This document shows positions 8,701 through 14,803 of a stretch of DNA of 19,765 nt, in pieces. Under the pieces are notes generated by a model. The model had not been told where the DNA came from, ran no database searches, and was given only the letters and a program-made list of their open reading frames with translations. Numbering within the stretch: the stretch's first letter is position 1; the number at the start of each line of letters is the position of its first letter. Source of the stretch: an uncultured Lachnospiraceae bacterium (lineage in GTDB: Bacteria; Bacillota; Clostridia; Lachnospirales; Lachnospiraceae); the NCBI GenBank assembly GCA_910585625.1, contig CAJUFQ010000034.1:14049-33813 (forward strand). The letters are read 5' to 3'. Made by a program: the position numbers and the translations under genes.

Positions 8701-9348
8701 GAGCTGGGCAGCGGCTTTAAGATTGCCATGCGGGATCTCGAAATCAGGGGAGCGGGAAATCTGCTGGGTGCGAGGCAGCATGGGCATATGGAGGCAGTGG
8801 GCTACGATCTCTATTGCAAGATGCTCAATGAGGCGGTAAAAGATCTCAAAGGAGAGCGTGCCGTGGAGCAGTTTGAGACAACCCTGGAGCTGAACGTAGA
8901 TGCATTCATCCCGCCATCCTATATCCCCAATGAGTTCCAGAAGCTGGATATCTATAAGCGGATTGCCGTCATCGAGAATAGAGAGGAGAGCGAGGAGATG
9001 ATGGAGGAGCTGATTGACCGCTTTGGCGAACCGCCGAAGTCCGTGGAGAACCTTCTGGAAATCGCCCAGCTGAGAGCAAAAGCCCATACGTGTTATTATA
9101 CCGAAGTAAAAGAGGCAGGAGATAAAATTAAATTTGTATTTTATTATCAGGCAAAAATAAATCCGGCAAATATCATGCGGATGGCAGAGAAGTACGGCGG
9201 TGCGTTAAAGTTCGTCCGAGACATGAAGGCCCCCTATTTCGAATATGATAAGAACCACAGCACGAGGCAGAAGGCATTGGGGATATTGGAACAGGTAGGG
9301 CTGGTGCTTGCGGATACCAGGGAACTTCTGGTAGACGAAAAAGTGTGA
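5800..9348 (+). CDS. mfd: Transcription-repair coupling factor Mfd
   Basis: 1182 residues, close to the usual 1150-1180. Mfd recognises RNA polymerase stalled at DNA damage, pushes it off with its ATP-driven translocase and recruits UvrA. Regions in order: a UvrB-like N-terminus (about 1-400); the CarD-like RNA polymerase interaction domain starting LSVGDYVVHEQYGVG (about 507); helicase motor with Walker A GDVGYGKT (658-665), DEEQ box (759-762), TATPIPRTLHMSL and QLRGRVGR (928-935); the TRG translocation motif (about 961-995, SGFKIAMRDLEIRGAGNLLG); and a C-terminal TRCF domain binding the N-terminus. The usual SRFR following the motor's motif I region reads CRFC (714-717). Met5 (ATG 5812) has a better placed GGAGAG and is an alternative start. 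Confidence 0.97.
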   Translation: MESNMESFIEPLKELKEYKELKHELPKMKGIVQVSGCIDTQKPHFIYGLLEGEWSGLIVTFQEQKARELYESYRFFDRNAVYYPAKDVLFYQSDIRGNLLTAERLTAVKSLIEREKATVITTFDALMDKALPLQEIAGNVLEYVLADVLDMEEAKNRLIRMGYERNYQVEIAGQFAVRGGILDIFPLTEENPYRIELWGDEIDSIRSFDVESQRSIENLERVRIYPASEVVLPQESIARGLERLQQEKERLYETFRQEMKTEEAHRLKTMVDALAEEVAELGQSSGLDSFLAYFAEETVSFLDYFDKENTVIFLDEPARIEELGRVLGQEFSESMRHRLEKGYILPGQMEALFSGEEIFSKMQRRRSIALTTLDMSANDLEIKTRYNITTRTVNPYNRSFELLVKDLQIYRKKRYQVILLSGSGTRARHLAEDLQAEGLSCFFSEDYGHAIQPGEVMVAYGKLKKGFEYPDLKFVVISESDIFGSEKKRKKKRRIYEGEKIQSFTDLSVGDYVVHEQYGVGIYRGIEKIEIQKTAKDYVKIEYDKGSTLYVLATQLEAIQKYAGAEAKRPKINRLDGQEWKKTKSRVRSAVNEIAKELVELYAVRQQTEGFVYGPDTVWQREFEELFPFEETEDQALAIEATKRDMESKKIMDRLICGDVGYGKTEIAIRAAFKAVQEGKQVAYLVPTTILAQQHYNTFAQRMKDFPVRVDLMCRFCTGAQMKKTVEDLKRGMADIVVGTHRILSKDVEFKDLGLLIIDEEQRFGVAHKEKIKQMKKDVDVLTLTATPIPRTLHMSLIGIRDMSVLEEPPMDRLPIQTYVMEYNEEIVREAINRELARGGQVFYVFNRVNQIIEVTSKIAELVPEANVAFAHGQMKERELENIMYQFINGEIDVLVSTTIIETGLDISNVNTMIIHDADNMGLSQLYQLRGRVGRSNRTAYAFLMYRRNKMLKEIAEKRLSAIREFTELGSGFKIAMRDLEIRGAGNLLGARQHGHMEAVGYDLYCKMLNEAVKDLKGERAVEQFETTLELNVDAFIPPSYIPNEFQKLDIYKRIAVIENREESEEMMEELIDRFGEPPKSVENLLEIAQLRAKAHTCYYTEVKEAGDKIKFVFYYQAKINPANIMRMAEKYGGALKFVRDMKAPYFEYDKNHSTRQKALGILEQVGLVLADTRELLVDEKV

Positions 9349-9374
9349 AATCACTGTGAAATCGGAGAAAATAG

Positions 9375-9403
9375 TTGCTACCATTTCAAAAAAGCACTAT
9401 AAT
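9375..9403 (+). promoter_or_regulatory. Sigma-A promoter of the PrsA-like gene
   Basis: TTGCTA (9375-9380), 17-bp spacer, perfect TATAAT (9398-9403), 27 bp after the mfd stop codon. It gives a leader of roughly 80 nt to the ATG at 9490. Confidence 0.85.
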
Positions 9404-9440
9404 ACAGTTATATGTGCCGGGAATGCCGCAGATTGATTGC

Positions 9441-9459
9441 CGCGGCGTATCTGGCCGCG
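9441..9459 (+). promoter_or_regulatory. GC-only hairpin in the 5' leader of the PrsA-like gene
   Basis: CGCGGC (9441-9446) and GCCGCG (9454-9459) form a six-pair all-G/C stem with a 7-nt loop, ending 20 nt before the AGGAGG ribosome binding site (9479-9484). It is followed by A-rich rather than T-rich sequence, so it is not a terminator. It may stabilise the mRNA or influence translation; its function is unknown. Confidence 0.4.
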
Positions 9460-9489
9460 ATAGAAAAAAGGTACACACAGGAGGATATT

Positions 9490-10686
9490 ATGAGAGTAAG
9501 GAAGTTACTGCCGCTTGTCTTGGCAGCGGCATTGGGAATGTCTGCATTGGCTGGGTGCGGCAATCGTATTGACGCAAATAAGGTTGGCGCAACACTGGAC
9601 GGGGAGGAAATTTCCCTGGGATTCATGAATTTTATGGCAAAATACCAGCAGGCAATTTATGACGGGCAGTTTGCCTCCATGTTTGGCGCAGGACAGGACA
9701 TGTGGAGCCAGGATTTGTTCGGCGAAGGCACGGATACCGAGACGTCCGTGAAGAAGAGCGTGTCAGATAATATTGAAGAATTTTATGTTTTGGAAAAGCA
9801 TATGTCGGATTATAAAGTGGAAATCACGGACGAGGAGCTGGCGAAGATGGATGAGGCCGCAGAAGCGTTCATGAACGACAATTCCAAGAAAGCGATAAAG
9901 CAGATGGGGGCGACAAAGGAATATGTGAAAGAAATGCTCCGGCTGTCCACAATCCAGGCGAAAATGCGAGACGCCATCCATGCGGAAGTAGACACGGAAG
10001 TATCGGATAAGGAAGCTGCGCAAAAGACCATCAGCTACGTGCAGGTAGGATGCAAATCTACCACGAATGAAGATGGGGAGACTGTTGATTACACGGATGA
10101 AGAGAAGGAAAACATCAAGAAGGAAGTTGAGGCTTTCCAGAAGTCTGCCAAAAAAGACTTTGCGTCAGCAGCAGAGACGGCAGGCTATACCGTATCAGAG
10201 GCTTCTTTCGGAGAGAATGATGAGAATGCAACTCTGGATGAGAAAGTGATTGAGGCCGCGAACAAGCTGAAAGAAGGCAAGATCAGCAAGGTAATTGTCA
10301 CGGATGATAACTATTATGTCGTGCGCATGGACAGCACATTCGATAAGGAAGCCACAGAGGCTAAGAAGAAATCAATCGTCACGACACGCAAGAATGAGCA
10401 TTACACCGAGGTCTGCGATGGATATAAGGAGAAAGTGAAATTTGAGCTGAACGAAGAGGAATGGGCGAAAGTCAAGTTTGACGAGCCATTTTCCATTAAG
10501 ACGGAAGAATCTGCCGACGGAGCAGATACGTCCGCAGACACGGAGGCAGGGGATGCTTCCGGGGAAGCAGAAGACAATGCTGCCGATGGAGAATCCGCTG
10601 CTGACGGAGCAGATGGAGCCTCTGAGGAAACAGACAGCAAAGATGCTGCCGGGGAAGAAGATGCTGCAGAAGGCGCAGAACAATAG
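9490..10686 (+). CDS. PrsA/SurA-like peptidyl-prolyl isomerase lipoprotein with acidic tail
   Basis: 398 residues, starting at ATG 9490 (AGGAGG 5 nt upstream); the open frame extends further upstream but without a ribosome site. A lipoprotein signal peptide ends at LAGC (Cys about 22), so it should be anchored outside the membrane. A helical SurA_N-like region follows (about 35-180), then a segment resembling a parvulin domain (about 180-290: ASAAETAGYTVSEASFG, LKEGKISKVIVTDDNYYVVRM). The GGDLG loop typical of active parvulins is not visible, so it may be a chaperone or holdase rather than an isomerase. Residues 342-398 are low-complexity Ala/Asp/Glu/Gly/Ser with a single Lys. In Firmicutes such proteins assist folding of secreted proteins. 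Position after pth-mfd is common in the group. Confidence 0.82.
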   Translation: MRVRKLLPLVLAAALGMSALAGCGNRIDANKVGATLDGEEISLGFMNFMAKYQQAIYDGQFASMFGAGQDMWSQDLFGEGTDTETSVKKSVSDNIEEFYVLEKHMSDYKVEITDEELAKMDEAAEAFMNDNSKKAIKQMGATKEYVKEMLRLSTIQAKMRDAIHAEVDTEVSDKEAAQKTISYVQVGCKSTTNEDGETVDYTDEEKENIKKEVEAFQKSAKKDFASAAETAGYTVSEASFGENDENATLDEKVIEAANKLKEGKISKVIVTDDNYYVVRMDSTFDKEATEAKKKSIVTTRKNEHYTEVCDGYKEKVKFELNEEEWAKVKFDEPFSIKTEESADGADTSADTEAGDASGEAEDNAADGESAADGADGASEETDSKDAAGEEDAAEGAEQ

Positions 10687-10722
10687 CGGACATTTTCTCC
10701 GCGCGGTTAAATAGGCAGGGAG

Positions 10723-10762
10723 AGGGTATGGGAGCGGAGAAATATCGTTTCCATACCCTTTA
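10723..10762 (+). terminator. Probable terminator of the PrsA-like gene
   Basis: AGGGTATGG (10723-10731) pairs with CCATACCCT (10751-10759), followed by a short T-rich run (TTTATCATT). The T tract is weak. An upstream segment TTCTCCGC (10695-10702) is complementary to GCGGAGAA (10734-10741) inside the loop, which gives an alternative fold. Confidence 0.6.
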
Positions 10763-10864
10763 TCATTCGTAGCGGGAAAGATATTGCCACGCAAAAGCAT
10801 AGGGGGCAGATTTCCTGATAGGACAGACATCATATGCACATTCGTGCGGGTGGGAGGAAGGGAC

Positions 10865-11920
10865 ATGAAAAAATTTCTGCAGGCGGGAATTCTTGCAGCG
10901 GCAGTTATTTTTCTTGTGGGACTGGTTTTCCTGCAGGGCAGGAACCGGGAGCCGCAACAGTATGAGGGGACGTTTTTTGGCTGCTTTGACACCGTAGCCA
11001 CGGTTACCGGATATGCAGAGAGCGAGGAAGATTTTTCGGAAAAGCTGGGCTTGCTGGAGCAGAAGCTGACTTATTACCATCGGTTATTTGACATATACCA
11101 TACCTATAGCGGCATGAATAATATCAAGACAATTAATGACGCTGCAGGGAAAGAGGCTGTGGAGGCAGACGCGGAGATCCTGAACCTGTTAAAGATGGGA
11201 AAAGAGATGTATAGTGAGACTGGGGGGAAGCTGCATATTGCATATGGCAGCGTGCTTTCCTTGTGGCATGCGTACCGCGAGAAAGGGCTTGCGGATCCAA
11301 GAGCGGCAGAACTGCCGCCGGCCGAAGAACTTGGCAGACGCGCCGCGCATACGGATATAGAGGATGTAATCCTGGATGAGCAGGCGCAGACCGTGTACCT
11401 TGCAGATCCGCAAATGTCTCTGGATGTAGGTAGCATTGGCAAGGGGTACGCCGTACAGAAGCTTGCGGAGTATGCCAGGGAAATCGGCCTCGAACATGCG
11501 CTGATTTCTGTAGGCGGAAATGTATGCGCTGTGGGTGGGAAAATAGACGGAAGCCCCTGGATGGTGGGCGTGGAGAACCCGGATCTGGAAAGCAGCAACG
11601 CGTATCTTGCCGCCGTTGAGCTTGAGGGCGGCTGCATTGTTACTAGCGGGGATTACCAGCGGTATTATGAGGTTGGCAATACGCGTTACTGCCATATTAT
11701 CGATCCAGGCACAAACATGCCGCCGCAATATTTCTCGTCGGTATCAGTGCTGGCGGAGGATTCCGGCATCGCGGATGCACTTTCTACATCCCTTTTCAAC
11801 CTGGAATACGATGAAGGGGCGTCTCTTGTGGAGGATATGCCGGGCGTGGAGGCAATGTGGGTAGGAAAGGATGGGGAAATCCGCCAATCCAGCGGATTTA
11901 AAGCAGATGAAAAAAAATGA
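10865..11920 (+). CDS. apbE: ApbE-family FAD:protein FMN transferase
   Basis: 351 residues. ApbE enzymes attach FMN from FAD to a Ser/Thr of extracytosolic redox proteins such as RnfG/NqrC-type subunits or FMN-binding lipoproteins. The N-terminus has a single hydrophobic segment (about 7-25) without a lipobox Cys, so it is membrane-anchored with the enzyme outside. Recognised motifs: GTFFGCFDTVATVTGY, LDVGSIGKGYAV (flavin/Mg site), ISVGGNVCAVGG, and GDYQRYYEVGNTRYCHIIDP with the conserved H-x-IDP, then ADALSTSLF. ATG 10865 follows GGAGGAAGG and is preferred over upstream in-frame codons. It overlaps the next gene by 14 bp, so the trio is translated together. No target flavoprotein is in the window. 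Confidence 0.93.
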   Translation: MKKFLQAGILAAAVIFLVGLVFLQGRNREPQQYEGTFFGCFDTVATVTGYAESEEDFSEKLGLLEQKLTYYHRLFDIYHTYSGMNNIKTINDAAGKEAVEADAEILNLLKMGKEMYSETGGKLHIAYGSVLSLWHAYREKGLADPRAAELPPAEELGRRAAHTDIEDVILDEQAQTVYLADPQMSLDVGSIGKGYAVQKLAEYAREIGLEHALISVGGNVCAVGGKIDGSPWMVGVENPDLESSNAYLAAVELEGGCIVTSGDYQRYYEVGNTRYCHIIDPGTNMPPQYFSSVSVLAEDSGIADALSTSLFNLEYDEGASLVEDMPGVEAMWVGKDGEIRQSSGFKADEKK

Positions 11921-12281
11921 CATGATTCTTGCGGCAGCGTTGGTGGCGCTAGCCTGCGTTGCTTTTGGCGGGATGGCTTTCTATTCCCGGCTTACGACGA
12001 AAGAGCCTGAGGCAGTTGTCAGCCTTGATGGGAAGGAACAGGGGCGTTACCCGCTGTCGGAAAATACCATGGTGGAAATCCGCCAGGAAGACGGGAGTTA
12101 CAACATATTGCAGATTCAGGATGGGGAAGCTGAAATAACGAAAGCCTCCTGCCCGGATAAAGTATGCGTCAGACACCGTTCAGTGAGCAGGCAGGGAGAG
12201 AGCTTGGTCTGCCTGCCGAATAAGATGGTGGTGGAAATAAAAAATGGGGAAGATTCCGGGATTGACGCCGGTATCCGGTGA
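11907..12281 (+). CDS. NusG domain II-containing membrane-anchored protein
   Basis: 124 residues: one N-terminal hydrophobic anchor (about 6-24) and an extracytosolic domain. The conserved end reads SCPDKVCVRHRSVSRQGESL, then VCLPNKMVVEI, the characteristic signature of stand-alone NusG_II proteins (PF07009). Despite the name these are not transcription factors; they occur next to ApbE, RnfC/FMN-binding proteins and Gx transporters. From memory, EetA of the Listeria/Lactobacillus extracellular electron transfer locus is of this type. The three Cys residues (two in CPDKVC plus the one in VCLPN) could serve redox or metal binding, which is inference. The start lies within the apbE 3' end (ATG 11907, 14-bp overlap). 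No good Shine-Dalgarno is visible, so coupling is likely; ATG 11922 is an alternative. Confidence 0.85.
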   Translation: MKKNDMILAAALVALACVAFGGMAFYSRLTTKEPEAVVSLDGKEQGRYPLSENTMVEIRQEDGSYNILQIQDGEAEITKASCPDKVCVRHRSVSRQGESLVCLPNKMVVEIKNGEDSGIDAGIR

Positions 12282-12369
12282 GGGATTTCAGTTTACTTCC
12301 GGCATCAGACGCGGGGATTTTAAATTGCTATTGGCAGAAAGTGAAGGAATCTGGCTTTCGGAGGAGATT

Positions 12370-12882
12370 ATGGCGAAGAGAGTGGCTTACATGGGAATGC
12401 TCACGGCGCTGGCATTTGTGTTTTCGTATATTGAGTCTTTGTTGCCTATTCACCTGGGAGTGCCAGGCGTGAAGCTTGGGCTGGCAAATTTAGTCGTGAT
12501 TATAGCTTTATATATGATGGATGCGCGGCGGGCATTTACATTGTCCCTGGTGCGGATACTGCTGTCCGGACTGACGTTTGGAAATCCTGCAAGTATGATA
12601 TACAGCCTGGCCGGAGGAATGTTAAGTCTTGTTATAATGATTTTTGCGAAAAAATGCAAAGTCTTTTCAGTTACCGGGGTCAGCATCTTAGGCGGCGTAT
12701 TCCATAACGTGGGGCAGATTCTGGTTGCAGCCGTGGTTGTGGAGACGGCAAGCCTGCTGTATTATCTGCCGGTGCTGGTTTTGTCGGGGACGATTGCGGG
12801 CGTGATGATTGGCATATTAGCCTCAATATTAATCCGGCATTTAAGTAAGGGAACAGAAGGCGTAGGGCATAAACGTGAATAA
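12370..12882 (+). CDS. Gx transporter / heptaprenyl diphosphate synthase component I family membrane protein
   Basis: 170 residues, polytopic (about five hydrophobic stretches). The N-terminal sequence AYMGMLTALAFVFSYIESLL and the following HLGVPGVKLGLANLVVI are the hallmark of the Hpre_diP_synt_I (PF07456) or Gx transporter family, related in fold to ECF-type substrate-binding membrane subunits. The old name (subunit of heptaprenyl diphosphate synthase) is probably misleading for this protein. The frame is open from 12244 but GGAGGAG directly before ATG 12370 and the family length (about 170) decide the start. It lies 88 bp after the NusG_II gene and has the same partner set seen in flavin-based electron transfer loci, where the homologue is, as I recall, EetB. 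The substrate is unknown; a flavin or quinone-related role is inference. Confidence 0.85.
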   Translation: MAKRVAYMGMLTALAFVFSYIESLLPIHLGVPGVKLGLANLVVIIALYMMDARRAFTLSLVRILLSGLTFGNPASMIYSLAGGMLSLVIMIFAKKCKVFSVTGVSILGGVFHNVGQILVAAVVVETASLLYYLPVLVLSGTIAGVMIGILASILIRHLSKGTEGVGHKRE

Positions 12883-12932
12883 GAAATCAGCAATGGAAAG
12901 AGAATAGTACAGAAAAAAGGTAAAGGGATTTT

Positions 12933-14738
12933 ATGAGGAGATTACTTATTTTTTTGAAAAGTTATGTAAAGGAATGCATATTGGCGCCACTGTTCAAAAT
13001 GCTTGAGGCATCGTTTGAACTGATTATACCGCTGGTGGTATCAGCAATCATTGATGTAGGCATCGCGGATGGGGATGGCGGATACATTGCGCGGATGTGC
13101 CTGGTGATGGTGGCGTTGGGTTTGCTGGGGCTTATAAGTTCCGTGACGGCGCAGTATTTTGCGGCAAAGGCCGCGGCCGGGTTTGGCACAAAAGTCCGCC
13201 ATGCATTGTTTGCGCATATCCAGAGCTTTTCCTTTTCGGAAATTGATAAGGCGGGGACGGCGACCCTGATTACCCGCATGACTAGCGACATTAACCAGGC
13301 GCAGTCCGGCGTCAATATGGTGCTGCGCCTGTTTCTGCGTTCCCCGTTCATTGTATTGGGGGCGATGGTAATGGCATTCACTATTGACGGCAAAGCGGCG
13401 TTGATTTTTGCTGTAGCCATCCCATCCCTGTCCTTGGTGGTCTTTGGCGTGATGGCAGTCAGCATCCCGCTGTACCGAAAAGTGCAGGAGCGTCTGGATA
13501 ATGTGCTGGGGATTACCCGGGAGAACCTGACCGGCGCCAGGGTTATCCGTGCGTTCCATAAAGAAGAGGCGGAAAAGGGACGCTTTGAGGAAGCATTGGA
13601 AAGCCTTACTTCCATGCAGACCCATGTGGGGAAAATCAGCGCGTTTTTAAATCCGGTCACATATGTAATCATCAATGCCGCGACACTTGTTCTGTTATAT
13701 ACGGGGGCGGTTCAGGTTGATACGGGAAACCTTACACAGGGTGAAGTGGTAGCGTTGGTGAATTACATGTCGCAGATACTGGTGGAGCTGATTAAGCTTG
13801 CGAACCTGATTGTTACGATTACAAAAGCAGTTGCCTGCGGAAACCGCGTGGCCGTGATCCTGGAAATGGAGAGTACGATGCCTGCAGAAGTTTTTCAGCA
13901 GCCTGGCAGCATGTCGGATGCGCAAAAGGGGGAGGTTTCGCTTGCGGGTGGCTCTTCCCCAGGCTTAGGCGGCACAGCCCGGCAATCTGAGAAAAATATC
14001 ATGGTGCGGTTTTCGAACGTGGGGCTGACATATCAGGGAGCCGGAGCGGAGAGCCTGTCGGATGTTGATTTTTCCGTAAATAGGGGGGAGACGGTAGGGG
14101 TCATCGGCGGCACTGGATCCGGGAAAACCTCCCTCGTGCATCTGATTCCGCGGTTTTATGACGCAACCCGGGGAGAAGTCTTGATTGAAGGGAAAAACGT
14201 CAAGGATTATTCCCAGGAGGAATTGCGGCAGAAGGTCGGCATTGTCATGCAGAAGGCAGTGCTGTTTAAGGGGACGATACGTGAAAATCTGTGCTGGGGT
14301 AAGGCAGACGCCACGGACGAAGAGATTTACCAGGCATTAGAGACGGCACAGGCCAGGGAAGTCGTGGAGGGCAAGGATGGGAAGCTGGACGCTTTTGTCG
14401 AACAGGGAGGGAAGAATTTCTCCGGCGGACAGAAACAGCGTCTGACGATAGCCCGCGCCCTGGTACGCAAGCCCCAGATATTGATTTTAGATGACAGCGC
14501 GTCCGCCCTGGACTATGCCACGGACGCCAGGCTCAGGAAAGCAATCCGCCAGATGGGGGAGAAGCCGACCGTGTTTATCGTGTCCCAGCGGACCTCTTCC
14601 ATCCAACATGCCGATAAAATCATCGTATTGGATGACGGGAAAGTCGCAGGAATGGGAAGCCACGAACAGCTTCTGGAAAGCTGCGAAGTCTACCGTGAAA
14701 TCTATGAGTCCCAATATAAGAAACAGCAGGAAAGCTGA
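12933..14738 (+). CDS. ABC exporter half-transporter with degenerate ATP site (NBS1 subunit)
   Basis: 601 residues: a six-helix type IV exporter transmembrane domain (about 1-300), then a nucleotide-binding domain. Walker A is GGTGSGKT (392-399) and the signature FSGGQKQR starts at 496. Walker B ends ILDD, with Asp521 in place of the catalytic Glu (LDDSASALD). This Asp is typical of the degenerate-site subunit of heterodimeric exporters such as TM287/288, BmrCD and LmrCD. A linker of about 40 residues between transmembrane and ATP domains (about 313-352, rich in Gly, Ser, Gln) is longer than usual. The start ATG follows AAAGGG. The next gene encodes the matching subunit, so the pair should pump drugs, lipids or peptides; the substrate cannot be read from sequence. 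Confidence 0.93.
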   Translation: MRRLLIFLKSYVKECILAPLFKMLEASFELIIPLVVSAIIDVGIADGDGGYIARMCLVMVALGLLGLISSVTAQYFAAKAAAGFGTKVRHALFAHIQSFSFSEIDKAGTATLITRMTSDINQAQSGVNMVLRLFLRSPFIVLGAMVMAFTIDGKAALIFAVAIPSLSLVVFGVMAVSIPLYRKVQERLDNVLGITRENLTGARVIRAFHKEEAEKGRFEEALESLTSMQTHVGKISAFLNPVTYVIINAATLVLLYTGAVQVDTGNLTQGEVVALVNYMSQILVELIKLANLIVTITKAVACGNRVAVILEMESTMPAEVFQQPGSMSDAQKGEVSLAGGSSPGLGGTARQSEKNIMVRFSNVGLTYQGAGAESLSDVDFSVNRGETVGVIGGTGSGKTSLVHLIPRFYDATRGEVLIEGKNVKDYSQEELRQKVGIVMQKAVLFKGTIRENLCWGKADATDEEIYQALETAQAREVVEGKDGKLDAFVEQGGKNFSGGQKQRLTIARALVRKPQILILDDSASALDYATDARLRKAIRQMGEKPTVFIVSQRTSSIQHADKIIVLDDGKVAGMGSHEQLLESCEVYREIYESQYKKQQES

Positions 14739-14803
14739 GAAGGGAAATCTGTGAGCCTGAATATTAAAAAGCAGCGGATAGATGAGCTGCCGGAGGTAAT
14801 AGT

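Noticed and set aside
10604..10640. DGADGAS in the PrsA-like tail resembling an ApbE flavinylation motif
   Set aside because: The required Ser/Thr is Asp, and the tail is low-complexity repeats of these residues; no FMN-binding fold surrounds it.
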